Shown piece after piece: positions 38,142 to 49,038 of a stretch of DNA of 64,000 nucleotides. The notes under the pieces are model-generated. The model saw only the letters and a list, made by a program, of their open reading frames with translations, had not been told where the DNA came from and searched no databases. The first letter of the stretch is position 1, and every line of letters starts with the position of its first letter. The stretch covers positions 1,395,286 through 1,459,285 of the forward strand of contig NZ_CM001974.1 in NCBI RefSeq assembly GCF_000406105.1, read 5' to 3'. Origin of the DNA: Dickeya chrysanthemi NCPPB 402 (lineage in GTDB: Bacteria > Pseudomonadota > Gammaproteobacteria > Enterobacterales > Enterobacteriaceae). Position numbers and translations under genes: made by a program.

Positions 38142-38184
38142 TCATCAGTCACAGAAATAGCACATTTACTGTGGTGACATATTT

Positions 38185-39984
38185 ATGACAGATTTAACGA
38201 CGCACGATGTCGCTCTGCCTGCATGGCAAACCCGCGATCACCTGGATGATCCGGTCGTCGGCGAGCTGTGTAACCGGTTTGGACCAGACGCTTTTACCGT
38301 TCAGGCCACTCGCACCGGCTTGCCGGTGGTGTGGGTTAAACGCGAGCAACTGCTGGATGTAGTGGTTTTTCTGAAGAAGCAACCAAAACCCTATGTGATG
38401 TTGCTTGACCTGCATGGTGTGGACGAACGTCTGCGTACTCATCGCCAGGGCTTGCCGGACGCCGATTTTACCGTTTTCTATCACCTGATTTCGATTGAGC
38501 GCAACCGCGATATCATGTTGAAGGTGGCATTATCGGAAAACGATCTCACTATGCCGACCCTGACCAAACTGTTCCCCAACGCCAACTGGTACGAGCGTGA
38601 AGTGTGGGATATGTTTGGCATCACTTTCAAAGGCCACCCGCATCTGACGCGCATCATGATGCCGCAGACCTGGCAAGGGCACCCGCTGCGTAAGGATTTC
38701 CCTGCGCGCGCTACCGAATTCGATCCTTTCGTGCTGACCAAACAGCGTGAAGATATGGAGATGGAATCCCTGACCTTCAAACCGGAAGAGTGGGGGATGA
38801 AGCGCGGTACCAATAACGAAGACTTCATGTTCCTGAACCTGGGGCCGAACCACCCGTCAGCCCATGGTGCCTTCCGTATCATTCTGCAACTCGACGGTGA
38901 AGAGATAGTCGACTGTATTCCTGATATCGGCTATCACCACCGTGGCGCGGAAAAAATGGGGGAACGCCAGTCCTGGCACAGCTATATCCCTTATACCGAC
39001 CGTATCGAATACCTCGGCGGTTGCGTAAATGAAATGCCTTATGTGCTGGCGGTGGAAAAACTGGCGGGTATCGAGGTGCCGGAGCGCGTGAAGGTGATTC
39101 GCGTCATGCTGTCCGAACTGTTCCGTATCAACAGTCACCTGCTGTATATCAGTACCTTTATTCAGGACGTCGGCGCCATGACGCCGGTGTTCTTCGCGTT
39201 TACCGATCGCCAGAAAATCTACGATCTGGTCGAAGCCATCACCGGTTACCGCATGCACCCGGCCTGGTTCCGTATTGGTGGTGTAGCGCACGACCTGCCG
39301 CGTGGATGGGAACGTTTACTGCGTGAATTTCTCGACTGGATGCCGGCACGTCTGGATACCTACATCAAAGCGGCGCTGCAAAACAGCATCCTGAAAGGAC
39401 GTTCGCAAGGTGTCGCCGCCTACAACGCCAAAGAAGCGTTGGAGTGGGGCGTGACCGGTGCCGGCCTGCGTGCTACCGGCATCGACTTCGACGTGCGTAA
39501 AGCGCGGCCTTACTCCGGGTATGAAAACTTCGATTTTGAGGTGCCGGTAGGTGATGGCATCAGCGACTGTTACAGCCGGGTAATGTTGAAAGTGGAAGAG
39601 CTGCGCCAGAGTTTGCGTATTCTGGAGCAGTGCCTGAAGAATATGCCGGAAGGTCCTTTCAAGGCCGATCATCCATTGACTACGCCGCCGCCGAAAGAGC
39701 GCACGCTGCAACACATTGAAACGCTGATCAACCACTTCCTGCAGGTTTCCTGGGGGCCGGTGATGCCGGCTAACGAATCATTCCAGATGATCGAAGCCAC
39801 CAAGGGAATTAACAGTTACTACCTGACCAGCGACGGCAACACCATGAGTTACCGAACCCGTATCCGTACGCCAAGTTTTGCACACTTGCAGCAAATTCCG
39901 GCGGTGATTCGTGGCTGTCTGGTATCCGACCTGATCGTGTACCTTGGTAGTATTGATTTTGTCATGTCAGATGTGGACCGCTAA
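38185..39984 (+). CDS. nuoC: NADH-quinone oxidoreductase fused subunit C/D
   Basis: This is the natural NuoC-NuoD fusion of gamma-proteobacteria (nuoCD), 599 residues. The N-terminal part (to about 190) is the 30-kDa subunit, with [20 protein letters not shown] and [15 protein letters not shown]. The C-terminal part is the 49-kDa subunit that shapes the quinone pocket, with [37 protein letters not shown], and the C-terminal [18 protein letters not shown]. It ends 2 bases before nuoE. The long gap from nuoB may set its translation independently. Confidence 0.98.
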   Translation: MTDLTTHDVALPAWQTRDHLDDPVVGELCNRFGPDAFTVQATRTGLPVVWVKREQLLDVVVFLKKQPKPYVMLLDLHGVDERLRTHRQGLPDADFTVFYHLISIERNRDIMLKVALSENDLTMPTLTKLFPNANWYEREVWDMFGITFKGHPHLTRIMMPQTWQGHPLRKDFPARATEFDPFVLTKQREDMEMESLTFKPEEWGMKRGTNNEDFMFLNLGPNHPSAHGAFRIILQLDGEEIVDCIPDIGYHHRGAEKMGERQSWHSYIPYTDRIEYLGGCVNEMPYVLAVEKLAGIEVPERVKVIRVMLSELFRINSHLLYISTFIQDVGAMTPVFFAFTDRQKIYDLVEAITGYRMHPAWFRIGGVAHDLPRGWERLLREFLDWMPARLDTYIKAALQNSILKGRSQGVAAYNAKEALEWGVTGAGLRATGIDFDVRKARPYSGYENFDFEVPVGDGISDCYSRVMLKVEELRQSLRILEQCLKNMPEGPFKADHPLTTPPPKERTLQHIETLINHFLQVSWGPVMPANESFQMIEATKGINSYYLTSDGNTMSYRTRIRTPSFAHLQQIPAVIRGCLVSDLIVYLGSIDFVMSDVDR

Positions 39985-39986
39985 TT

Positions 39987-40517
39987 ATGCACGAACATAA
40001 CAACACTCAGGATCCTATCGATGCTCCGGCGCAGGCCGCCAGCGATGTTTTTGTGTTAAGTGACACAGAGCGCGACGCTATCGAGCATGAAAAACACCAC
40101 TATGAAGATGCGCGTGCCGCATCGATTGAAGCGCTGAAAATTGTTCAGAAACAGCGCGGTTGGGTGCCGGATGGCGCGATTGACGCCATTGCCGAGATTC
40201 TCGGTATTCCAGCTAGCGATGTCGAAGGTGTAGCGACGTTTTATAGCCAGATTTACCGTCAGCCGGTTGGCCGGCATGTGATCCGCTACTGCGACAGCGT
40301 GGTGTGCCATATCACCGGTTATCAGGGTATTCAGGCTGCGCTGGAGAAAAAACTGAATATCAAGCCTGGTCAGACAACATTTGACGGTCGCTTTACGTTA
40401 TTGCCGACTTGCTGCCTGGGGAACTGCGACAAGGGGCCGACCATGATGATCGACGAGGACACCCACAGTCAGTTGAAGCCTGATGATATCGATTCATTAC
40501 TGGAGCAGTATCAATGA
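39987..40517 (+). CDS. nuoE: NADH-quinone oxidoreductase subunit E
   Basis: NuoE binds the [2Fe-2S] cluster N1a in the NADH dehydrogenase module. The ligands are C102 and C107 (YCDSVVCH) and C143 and C147 (TCCLGNC), each exactly ten residues beyond the E. coli positions. The product has 176 residues against 166 because of a polar N-terminal extension rich in Ala, Asp and Gln. It overlaps nuoF by 4 bases (ATGA), which implies translational coupling of the two module partners. Confidence 0.97.
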   Translation: MHEHNNTQDPIDAPAQAASDVFVLSDTERDAIEHEKHHYEDARAASIEALKIVQKQRGWVPDGAIDAIAEILGIPASDVEGVATFYSQIYRQPVGRHVIRYCDSVVCHITGYQGIQAALEKKLNIKPGQTTFDGRFTLLPTCCLGNCDKGPTMMIDEDTHSQLKPDDIDSLLEQYQ

Positions 40518-41863
40518 GTAAAAACATTGTTCTGACGGCTGAGCAGCATCCTTTAACCTGGCGCCTGCGTGCGGATAAACAGCCGGTGTGGCTGGACGAA
40601 TACCGCAGCAAAAATGGTTATGCCGGTGCGAAAAAAGCGCTGACCGGTATGGCACAGGATGAGGTCGTCACCCTGGTTAAAGATGCCGGCTTGCGTGGTC
40701 GCGGCGGCGCAGGTTTCTCCACGGGTCTCAAGTGGAGCCTGATGCCGAAAGACGAAAGCATGAACATCCGCTATCTGCTGTGTAACGCGGATGAGATGGA
40801 GCCAGGCACTTACAAAGATCGACTGTTGATGGAGCAGATGCCGCATCTGCTGGTGGAAGGCATGCTGATCGGCGCTTATGCGCTGAAAGCTTATCGCGGT
40901 TATATCTTCCTGCGCGGCGAATACGTTGAGGCGGCGGCCAATTTGCGTCGTGCTATCGCTGAGGCAACGGAAGTCGGGCTGCTTGGCAAAAATATCATGG
41001 GCACCGGCTTTGATTTTGAGCTGTTTGTCCATACCGGCGCGGGTCGTTACATTTGCGGTGAAGAAACCGCACTGATCAACTCACTGGAAGGTCGTCGCGC
41101 CAACCCGCGCTCTAAACCACCGTTCCCGGCTTCTGCCGGTGCGTGGGGTAAGCCCACCTGCGTTAATAACGTAGAAACGCTGTGCAACGTACCTGCCATT
41201 ATTGAGCATGGCGTTGAGTGGTATCAGGGGCTGTCGGCTGGCAAGAGCAAAGATGCCGGCACCAAACTGATGGGCTTCTCCGGCCGTGTGAAAAATCCAG
41301 GTCTGTGGGAATTACCGTTTGGCACGACCGCCCGTGAAATCCTGGAAGATTATGCCGGCGGTATGCGCGATGGCCTGACCTTAAAAGCGTGGCAGCCTGG
41401 TGGAGCGGGTACCGATTTTCTGACCGATGCACATCTCGACTTGCCGATGGACTTCGAAAACATCGGGAAGGCGGGTAGCCGTCTGGGTACGGCGCTGGCG
41501 ATGGCGGTTGATAATGAGATCAACATGGTATCGCTGACCCGCAATCTGGAAGAGTTTTTTGCCCGTGAGTCCTGCGGCTGGTGTACGCCTTGCCGTGACG
41601 GCTTGCCGTGGAGCGTGAAGATTTTGCGTGCACTGGAGCGTGGTGAAGGGCAACCCGGCGATATTGAAACGCTGGAACAATTGTGCCGCTTCCTGGGGCC
41701 GGGCAACACCTTCTGCGCCCATGCGCCAGGGGCGGTCGAACCGTTGCAGAGCGCCATTAAATATTTCCGGGACGAATTCGAGGCAGGCATCGCCAGACAG
41801 GTTGTCAGTAACGCCAAACCGATTGGCGGTATTCAGCCCAACCTGCTGAAACAGCGCTGGTAA
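40514..41863 (+). CDS. nuoF: NADH-quinone oxidoreductase subunit F
   Basis: NuoF holds FMN, the NADH site and [4Fe-4S] cluster N3, and is the electron entry point of Complex I. The glycine-rich NADH motif is [19 protein letters not shown] and the FMN-contact block is [14 protein letters not shown]. The N3 cysteines are in [15 protein letters not shown] plus one in [13 protein letters not shown]. The product is 449 residues (E. coli 445). It overlaps nuoE by 4 bases. A 114-base spacer, with a small CCCGG/CCGGG hairpin, precedes nuoG. Confidence 0.98.
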   Translation: MSKNIVLTAEQHPLTWRLRADKQPVWLDEYRSKNGYAGAKKALTGMAQDEVVTLVKDAGLRGRGGAGFSTGLKWSLMPKDESMNIRYLLCNADEMEPGTYKDRLLMEQMPHLLVEGMLIGAYALKAYRGYIFLRGEYVEAAANLRRAIAEATEVGLLGKNIMGTGFDFELFVHTGAGRYICGEETALINSLEGRRANPRSKPPFPASAGAWGKPTCVNNVETLCNVPAIIEHGVEWYQGLSAGKSKDAGTKLMGFSGRVKNPGLWELPFGTTAREILEDYAGGMRDGLTLKAWQPGGAGTDFLTDAHLDLPMDFENIGKAGSRLGTALAMAVDNEINMVSLTRNLEEFFARESCGWCTPCRDGLPWSVKILRALERGEGQPGDIETLEQLCRFLGPGNTFCAHAPGAVEPLQSAIKYFRDEFEAGIARQVVSNAKPIGGIQPNLLKQRW

Positions 41864-41977
41864 TCACGTTGCCCGGTGTGTTGAGCATCATGCCGGGAAT
41901 AAACGTCGGTTCATCCCGCAGACAGAATTTTTGATTAGTGCCCGCCTGAGGTGGGCTGTTATGGAAGCATGCTGACT

Positions 41978-44704
41978 ATGGCAACGATTCATGTAGACGG
42001 CAAAGAATATGAAGTAGACGGAGCGGATAACCTGCTGCAGGCTTGTCTGTCTCTGGGACTTGATATTCCTTACTTTTGCTGGCATCCGGCGCTGGGGAGC
42101 GTCGGTGCTTGCCGCCTGTGTGCGGTCAAGCAGTATCAGAACGCGGAAGATACCCGTGGTCGTCTGGTAATGTCCTGTATGACGCCAGCGTCGGATGGCG
42201 CTTATATCGCTATTGACGATGACGAAGCAAAGCAGTTCCGCAAAACCATTGTGGAATTTCTGATGACCAACCACCCGCACGACTGTCCGGTGTGTGAAGA
42301 GGGCGGGAACTGTCATCTGCAGGATATGACCGTGATGACGGGCCACAACTTCCGTCGTTACCGTTTTACCAAGCGTACGCATCACAATCAGAACCTCGGC
42401 CCGTTCATTTCTCATGAAATGAACCGTTGTATCGCTTGTTACCGCTGCGTGCGGTATTACAAAGATTACGCCGATGGTAAAGACCTGGGTGTTTACGGTG
42501 CGCATGACAACGTCTATTTCGGTCGCCCGGAAGACGGGGTGCTGGAAAGCGAATTTTCCGGCAACCTGGTGGAAGTGTGTCCGACCGGGGTCTTCACCGA
42601 CAAAACCCATTCCGAGCGTTATAACCGTAAATGGGATATGCAGTTCGCGCCGAGCATTTGTCAGCAGTGCAGCGTGGGTTGCAATACCAGTCCGGGTGAG
42701 CGCTACGGCGAGTTGCGTCGTATCGAAAACCGCTATAACGGCAGTGTGAACCACTATTTCCTGTGCGATCGCGGTCGTTTCGGTTATGGCTACGTCAACC
42801 TGAAAGACCGTCCTCGTCAGCCGTTGCAACGTCGCGGCGATGACTGGATTGCCCTGAACGCCGAGCAGGCATTGCAAGGCGCGGCCGATGTGTTGCGTCA
42901 GGCTAAGCGCGTGATCGGTATCGGTTCGCCGCGCGCCAGCGTAGAAAGCAACTTTGCGTTGCGTGAGCTGGTCGGCGCCGACAACTTCTACACTGGCGTG
43001 TCGCAGGCGGAGCAAAATCGTCTGCAACTGATGCTGAAAGTGTTGAAAGAGAGTGGTGTGCGTACTCCTTCTCTGCGTGAGATCGAAAGCTACGACGCCG
43101 TGCTGGTGCTGGGTGAAGATCTGACCCAGACCGGGGCGCGCATTGCGCTGGCGGTGCGTCAGGCGGTGAAAGGCAAAGCCCGTGAAATGGCAGCAGCCCA
43201 GAAAGTGGCCGACTGGCAGATTGCGGCGATCCTGAACATCGGTCAGCACGCCAAACATCCGCTGTTCGTCACTAACGTCGACAGCACCCGTCTGGACGAT
43301 ATCGCCGCCTGGAGCTATCGCGCGCCGGTGGCGGAACAGGCCCGACTCGGTTTTGCGATTGCTCATGCGCTCGACAATACCGCGCCGGCGGTCAGCGATT
43401 TGCAGGCCGATCTCAGCCAGAAAGTGGACGTGATTGTTCAGGCGCTGGCGGGCGCCCGCAAGCCGCTGATCGTCTCCGGCACCAACGCGGGTAGCAACGA
43501 TGTGATTGCCGCCGCCGCCAACGTCGCCAAAGCGCTGAAAGGCCGCGGTGCCGATGTCGGCATTACCTTTGTAGCCGCTTCCGCCAACAGCATGGGTGTA
43601 ACCATAATGGGCGGTGGTTCGCTGGATGAAGCGCTGTCGCAGTTGGAAACCGGTGAGGCCGATAGCGTGGTGGTGCTGGAAAACGACCTGTATCGTCATG
43701 CGCCGGCTGCCCGTGTGGATGCCGCGTTGGCGAAAGCCGCCAACCTGATTGTGCTGGATCATCAACGCACTGCGATCATGGATAAAGCCAGTCTGGTGTT
43801 GTCCTCCGCCAGCTTTGCAGAAAGCGACGGCACGCTCATCAGTCAGGAAGGGCGCGCCCAGCGTTTCTTCCAGGTCTATGATCCGACCTACTACGACAGC
43901 AAGGTGGTCATGCTGGAAAGCTGGCGTTGGCTGCATTCTCTGTACATCACGTATAACAGCCGTCAGGTGGACTGGACGCAACTGGACCACGTGATTGACG
44001 CCTGTGTTAACGCGCTGCCGCAGTTGGCCGCGATCAAAGACGCGGCGCCGGATGCGTCGTTCCGCATCAACGGGCAGAAGCTGGCGCGTGAACCACATCG
44101 TTACAGCGGCCGTACCGCCATGCGCGCTAACATCAGCGTGCATGAGCCGCGTCAGCCGCAGGACCACGACACCATGTTCACCTTCTCAATGGAAGGGAAC
44201 AACAGTCCGCTGGCTGATCGTCAACAGGTGCCGTTTGCCTGGGCGCCGGGCTGGAATTCGCCGCAAGCGTGGAACAAATTCCAGGATGAAGTGGGCGGAC
44301 ATTTGCGCCACGGCGATCCGGGCGTACGGATGATCGAAGCCGGCGAAGGTTCGCTGCCGTACTTCAGCCAGATCCCCGCACCGTTTGCTCCGCAGCAAGG
44401 GCAGTGGCAGGTTGCGCCTTACTACAACCTGTTCGGTAGCGATGAAATGTCGCAGCGCTCTGCTGTTATCCAGCAGCGTATGCCGCAGGCTTGTGCGGTA
44501 GTGAATCAGGCTGATGCCGCATTGTTGGGCGTTAATGCCGGTGCGTTGCTGGACATCACCTGTGGTGGTCAGACTCTGCGCCTGCCGGTACGGTTGAGCG
44601 CCGAACTGCATCAGGGCCAGATTGGTTTGCCGCTGGGCTTCCCGGGCGTTGCTCCGGTGCTGGCGGGTGCGACCGTTGAAATGCTGCGGGAGGCTGCACA
44701 ATGA
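41978..44704 (+). CDS. nuoG: NADH-quinone oxidoreductase subunit G
   Basis: NuoG is the largest peripheral-arm subunit and carries clusters N1b, N4, N5 and N7. Starting at 41978 gives 908 residues, exactly the E. coli length, with [13 protein letters not shown]; the frame extends nine codons upstream but without support. Visible ligand groups are [19 protein letters not shown] (N1b), [18 protein letters not shown] (N5/N4), [14 protein letters not shown] (N4), and [19 protein letters not shown] (N7, present in E. coli but lost in many species). The C-terminal half has a molybdopterin-oxidoreductase-like fold. It overlaps nuoH by 4 bases. Confidence 0.98.
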   Translation: MATIHVDGKEYEVDGADNLLQACLSLGLDIPYFCWHPALGSVGACRLCAVKQYQNAEDTRGRLVMSCMTPASDGAYIAIDDDEAKQFRKTIVEFLMTNHPHDCPVCEEGGNCHLQDMTVMTGHNFRRYRFTKRTHHNQNLGPFISHEMNRCIACYRCVRYYKDYADGKDLGVYGAHDNVYFGRPEDGVLESEFSGNLVEVCPTGVFTDKTHSERYNRKWDMQFAPSICQQCSVGCNTSPGERYGELRRIENRYNGSVNHYFLCDRGRFGYGYVNLKDRPRQPLQRRGDDWIALNAEQALQGAADVLRQAKRVIGIGSPRASVESNFALRELVGADNFYTGVSQAEQNRLQLMLKVLKESGVRTPSLREIESYDAVLVLGEDLTQTGARIALAVRQAVKGKAREMAAAQKVADWQIAAILNIGQHAKHPLFVTNVDSTRLDDIAAWSYRAPVAEQARLGFAIAHALDNTAPAVSDLQADLSQKVDVIVQALAGARKPLIVSGTNAGSNDVIAAAANVAKALKGRGADVGITFVAASANSMGVTIMGGGSLDEALSQLETGEADSVVVLENDLYRHAPAARVDAALAKAANLIVLDHQRTAIMDKASLVLSSASFAESDGTLISQEGRAQRFFQVYDPTYYDSKVVMLESWRWLHSLYITYNSRQVDWTQLDHVIDACVNALPQLAAIKDAAPDASFRINGQKLAREPHRYSGRTAMRANISVHEPRQPQDHDTMFTFSMEGNNSPLADRQQVPFAWAPGWNSPQAWNKFQDEVGGHLRHGDPGVRMIEAGEGSLPYFSQIPAPFAPQQGQWQVAPYYNLFGSDEMSQRSAVIQQRMPQACAVVNQADAALLGVNAGALLDITCGGQTLRLPVRLSAELHQGQIGLPLGFPGVAPVLAGATVEMLREAAQ

Positions 44705-45675
44705 GTTGGTTGACTCCGGAAGTACTGGATATTCTGGCTACCGTCGGCAAAGCAGTCGTGATTCTGCTGGTCGTGGTAAGTTGCGGCGCGTTGATGAGTA
44801 TGGGGGAGCGCCGCTTGCTGGCGCTGTTCCAGGGGCGCTATGGGCCTAACCGCGTAGGCTGGGGCGGTTCGCTGCAACTGGTGTCGGACATGCTCAAGAT
44901 GTTCTTTAAGGAGGACTGGACGCCGCCGTTTGCCGATAAAGTGATCTTCATATTGGCACCAGTGATCGCGTTTACGTCGCTGCTGTTATCGTTCGCGATC
45001 GTACCGGTCAGCCCGACCTGGCAGGTCGCCAACCTGAACATCGGGGTGCTGTTCTTCCTGATGATGGCGGGTTTGGCGGTTTATGCTGTGTTGTTCGCTG
45101 GCTGGTCCAGTAACAACAAATACTCGCTGCTGGGGGCGGTGCGCGCCTCTGCGCAGACGCTGAGTTATGAAGTGTTCCTCGGGTTGTCGCTGATGGGCGT
45201 GGTGGCTCAGGCCGGTTCGTTCAATATGGCCGATATCGTTAACGCGCAGTCCACCGTGTGGAACGTTATCCCGCAGTTCTTTGGCTTCGTTACCTTTGCG
45301 ATCGCGGGTGTGGCGGTGTGTCACCGTCATCCTTTCGACCAGCCTGAGGCTGAACAGGAGCTGGCGGACGGCTACCATATTGAATATGCCGGTATGAAAT
45401 TTGGCCTGTTCTTTGTGGGTGAATACATCGGTATCGTGACGGTTTCTGCACTTATCGTAACGTTGTTCTTCGGTGGCTGGCAGGGTCCTTTCCTGCCGCC
45501 GTTCGTCTGGTTTGCGTTGAAAACAGCGTTTTTCATGATGATGTTCATCCTGATTCGTGCTTCGCTGCCACGTCCGCGTTATGACCAGGTGATGGCCTTC
45601 GGCTGGCGAGTGTGCCTGCCGCTGACGCTGCTGAACCTGCTGGCAACCGCCGCGGTCATTCTGTACAACGCTTGA
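44701..45675 (+). CDS. nuoH: NADH-quinone oxidoreductase subunit H
   Basis: NuoH is the membrane subunit closest to the quinone channel. The 324-residue protein has eight predicted helices and the conserved cytosolic loop with acidic residues, [20 protein letters not shown], which helps form the quinone entry. The first segment contains [19 protein letters not shown]. It overlaps nuoG by 4 bases and is followed by nuoI after 16 bases. Confidence 0.97.
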   Translation: MSWLTPEVLDILATVGKAVVILLVVVSCGALMSMGERRLLALFQGRYGPNRVGWGGSLQLVSDMLKMFFKEDWTPPFADKVIFILAPVIAFTSLLLSFAIVPVSPTWQVANLNIGVLFFLMMAGLAVYAVLFAGWSSNNKYSLLGAVRASAQTLSYEVFLGLSLMGVVAQAGSFNMADIVNAQSTVWNVIPQFFGFVTFAIAGVAVCHRHPFDQPEAEQELADGYHIEYAGMKFGLFFVGEYIGIVTVSALIVTLFFGGWQGPFLPPFVWFALKTAFFMMMFILIRASLPRPRYDQVMAFGWRVCLPLTLLNLLATAAVILYNA

Positions 45676-45691
45676 TAGGGGTGAATAAACC

Positions 45692-46234
45692 ATGACACTG
45701 AAAGAGCTTTTGATTGGTTTCGGCACCCAGGTACGCAGTATCTGTATGGTGGGTTCCAACGCGTTTAAGAAGCGTGAAACCAAAATGTATCCGGAAGAGC
45801 CGGTAAATCCACCGCCGCGTTTCCGTGGTCGTATCGTGCTGACCCGCGATCCGGACGGCCAGGAGCGCTGCGTAGCCTGCAACCTGTGCGCCGTGGCCTG
45901 CCCGGTAGGGTGTATCTCCCTGCAGAAGGCGGAAATGAAGGATGGCCGTTGGTATCCGGAGTTTTTCCGCATTAACTTCTCCCGTTGCATTTTTTGCGGC
46001 ATGTGTGAAGAGGCCTGCCCGACGACGGCTATTCAACTGACCCCCGATTTCGAAATGGGTGAGTTCAAGCGTCAGGATCTGGTGTACGAAAAAGAAGATC
46101 TGCTGATCTCGGGGCCGGGTAAATATCCGGAATACAACTTCTACCGGATGGCCGGTATGGCTGTTGATGGGAAAGAGAAGGGCGAAGCCGAAAACGAAGC
46201 CAAACCCATTGACGTTAAAGGCCTGCTGCCCTAA
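45692..46234 (+). CDS. nuoI: NADH-quinone oxidoreductase subunit I
   Basis: NuoI carries the two [4Fe-4S] clusters N6a and N6b that pass electrons towards N2. Both ferredoxin-type motifs are complete: [14 protein letters not shown] and [13 protein letters not shown]. The 180-residue length is the same as E. coli NuoI. It lies between nuoH and nuoJ with short spacers. AAGGAG of the next gene overlaps its stop region. Confidence 0.98.
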   Translation: MTLKELLIGFGTQVRSICMVGSNAFKKRETKMYPEEPVNPPPRFRGRIVLTRDPDGQERCVACNLCAVACPVGCISLQKAEMKDGRWYPEFFRINFSRCIFCGMCEEACPTTAIQLTPDFEMGEFKRQDLVYEKEDLLISGPGKYPEYNFYRMAGMAVDGKEKGEAENEAKPIDVKGLLP

Positions 46235-46244
46235 GGAGCCAAGC

Positions 46245-46796
46245 ATGGAATTCGCTTTTTATGCGACTGCGATTATTGCGGTACTGGCAACATTGCGTGT
46301 CATTACCCATACCAATCCAGTACATGCATTACTTTATCTGATTGTTTCGTTACTGGCGGTTGCCGGTGTGTTCTTCTCGCTGGGGGCGTATTTCGCCGGT
46401 GCGTTGGAGATAATTGTGTACGCCGGTGCCATCATGGTGTTGTTCGTCTTCGTGGTCATGATGCTGAACCTCGGCAATTCGGTCGATGAGCAGGAAAAGC
46501 TGTGGCTGAAACCTACCGTATGGTTAGGGCCGGGCGTGCTTTCTCTGGTTCTGCTGGCGATTATCGTCAAGGGGATTATCAGCGTTACCGACCAGAATAT
46601 CGCCGGTAATATGATTGATGCCAAAGCGGTTGGTATTAGCCTGTTCGGGCCGTATGTACTGGCGGTAGAACTGGCGTCGATGCTGTTACTGGCTGGCTTG
46701 GTGGTGGCTTTCCATATTGGCCGAGAAGACAAGCGCGGGGAGCTGATTGCCAAAGATCAGGATGCCGATAAGAAAATAACGGAGGAACGCGCATGA
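46245..46796 (+). CDS. nuoJ: NADH-quinone oxidoreductase subunit J
   Basis: NuoJ is a five-helix membrane-arm subunit whose third helix undergoes a pi-bulge change in the active cycle. The start at 46245 ([20 protein letters not shown]) with AAGGAG seven bases upstream gives 183 residues, one less than E. coli. A longer frame beginning inside nuoI is rejected. Conserved stretches are [20 protein letters not shown] and [19 protein letters not shown]. It overlaps nuoK by 4 bases. Confidence 0.97.
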
Positions 46797-47095
46797 TTCC
46801 GCTACAACATGGTTTGCTGTTGGCGGCCATCCTCTTTGTGCTGGGGCTGACCGGACTCGTGATTCGCCGCAATCTGCTGTTTATGCTGATTTGTCTGGAA
46901 ATCATGATTAACGCCGCGGCGCTGGCTTTTGTGGTCGCAGGAAGCTACTGGGGGCAACCGGATGGTCAGGTGATGTATATCCTGGCTATTACGCTGGCCG
47001 CAGCGGAAGCCAGTATTGGCCTGGCGTTGCTGCTTCAGCTGTATCGTCGCCGTCAGACCCTGAATATTGATACTGTCAGTGAGATGCGCGGATGA
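46793..47095 (+). CDS. nuoK: NADH-quinone oxidoreductase subunit K
   Basis: NuoK is a three-helix membrane-arm subunit homologous to MrpC. The 100-residue length equals E. coli NuoK. The conserved buried glutamates used in proton transfer are in [17 protein letters not shown] and [20 protein letters not shown]. It overlaps both nuoJ and nuoL by 4 bases. Confidence 0.97.
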
Positions 47096-48942
47096 ACTTA
47101 CTCTATTTAACTATTCTGTTTCCGCTGATCGGATTCCTGTTACTGGCTTTCTCTCGCGGACGTTGGTCGGAAAATGTTTCCGCGACCGTCGGGGTCGGGT
47201 CTATCGGGCTGGCTGCGCTGGTGACCGGCGGCGTAGTCGTGGACTTTCTCAGTCGGCAACAGCCTGGCGGAGTGACTTTCTTCAGCCAGCACCTGTGGAG
47301 CTGGATGACGGTCGGCAAGTTCGACATCGGCGTTACGCTGGCGTTGGATGGCTTGTCGCTGACCATGCTGTCGGTGGTGACCGGTGTAGGTTTCTTCATC
47401 CATCTGTTCGCTTCCTGGTACATGCGCGGTGAAGAAGGGTATTCACGCTTTTTCGCGTATACCAACCTGTTTATCGCCAGCATGGTGGTGCTGGTGTTGG
47501 CGGATAACCTGCTGCTGATGTACCTCGGCTGGGAAGGCGTGGGTCTGTGTAGTTACCTGCTGATTGGCTTCTACTACACCAACCCGAACAACGGTGCCGC
47601 AGCGATGAAAGCGTTCATCGTGACCCGCGTGGGCGACGTGTTCCTGGCGATTGCGCTGTTCATTCTGTACCGCGAACTGGGTACGCTGAACTTCCGCGAA
47701 CTGCTGGTGTTGGCGCCGCAGCACCTGGCCGAAGGTTCCCCTGCCATCACCTGGGCGACGCTGATGTTGCTGGGTGGCGCTGTGGGTAAATCGGCTCAGT
47801 TGCCGTTGCAGACCTGGCTGGCGGACGCGATGGCGGGTCCGACGCCGGTTTCCGCGCTGATCCACGCCGCCACCATGGTGACGGCCGGCGTTTATCTGAT
47901 CGCGCGTACTCACGGCCTGTTCCTGTTGGCACCGGATGTGCTTCAACTGGTCGCCAATGTCGGTGCCGTGACGTTGTTGCTGGCAGGGTTCGCTGCACTG
48001 GTTCAAACCGATATCAAACGTGTGCTGGCGTATTCCACGATGAGCCAGATCGGTTACATGTTCCTGGCGCTAGGAGTGCAGGCGTGGGATGCCGCCATCT
48101 TCCACCTGATGACCCATGCATTCTTCAAAGCGCTGCTGTTCCTGTCGTCTGGTTCGGTGATTCTGGCCTGCCATCACGAGCAGAACATCTTCAAGATGGG
48201 TGGCCTGCGTAAGACCATTCCGCTGGTATACGCCTGCTTCCTGGTAGGTGGGGCGGCGCTGGCTGCGTTGCCGATGGTCACGGCCGGTTTCTTCAGTAAG
48301 GACGAAATCCTGGCCGGTGCCTGGGCCAACGGCCACATTAATCTGGTCATTGCCGGTCTGGTGGGCGCGTTTATGACGTCGCTGTATACCTTCCGGATGA
48401 TTTTTATCGTGTTCCATGGTGAAGCAAAAACCAAAGCTCATGCAGGTAAGGGACTATCCCATCACTTGCCGTTGCTGGTGCTGCTGGTGCTGTCCACCTT
48501 CGTCGGTGCTCAGATTGCGTTGCCGCTGCACGGCGTACTGCCCGCCACGACCGAGCTTGAGCACGGTCAGGTCATGACGCTGGAAATTGCCTCCGGTGTG
48601 GTGGCAATTGCCGGTATTCTGCTGGCGGCTGCATTGTGGCTGGGCAAACGTCAGTTGGTGACCAGTGTCGCCAACAGCGCACCGGGTCGTTTTTTCTCAA
48701 CATGGTGGTTCCATGCCTGGGGATTCGACTGGTTGTACGACAAGGTGTTTGTTAAACCGTATCTGGCCATCGCAACGCTGTTGCAGCGTGACCCGCTGAA
48801 TGCGTTGATGAACATTCCAGCCATACTGACCCGTTGGGGTAACCGTGCGCTGATCGTCAGCGAAAACGGTCAAGTACGCTGGTATGCCGCTTCAATGGGT
48901 ATTGGCGCGGTGGTGGTGCTGGCACTGCTATTGCTGGTGTAA
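47092..48942 (+). CDS. nuoL: NADH-quinone oxidoreductase subunit L (antiporter-like)
   Basis: NuoL is the distal proton-pumping subunit, homologous to MrpA/MrpD antiporters, with a long lateral helix at its C terminus. The 616 residues (E. coli 613) contain the conserved [19 protein letters not shown], the key lysine region [19 protein letters not shown] and [15 protein letters not shown]. The lateral helix and final membrane anchor occupy about 520-616. It begins 4 bases inside nuoK; a 96-base spacer with a strong hairpin separates it from nuoM. Confidence 0.98.
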
Positions 48943-48963
48943 ACGATGCGGTAATGCAGAGGG

Positions 48964-48992
48964 GCGGGGCACTTGATGTTAAGTGGCCCCGC
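48964..48992 (+). other. Strong intercistronic hairpin between nuoL and nuoM
   Basis: GCGGGGCACTT-GATGTT-AAGTGGCCCCGC forms an 11-bp stem with one bulged C. No T-run follows directly, so it is more likely an mRNA processing or stability element than a full terminator. Confidence 0.65.
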
Positions 48993-49038
48993 AGGCAGCA
49001 AGTTTTTCGTTTTCTTTAATTTAGGGACACAAAACGCC

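Noticed and set aside
41888..44167. A 759-codon open frame on the minus strand
   Set aside because: It lies antisense to nuoG, whose 908 residues match the E. coli protein in full. The minus frame is Arg/His/Gln-rich without domains, typical of a codon-bias shadow.
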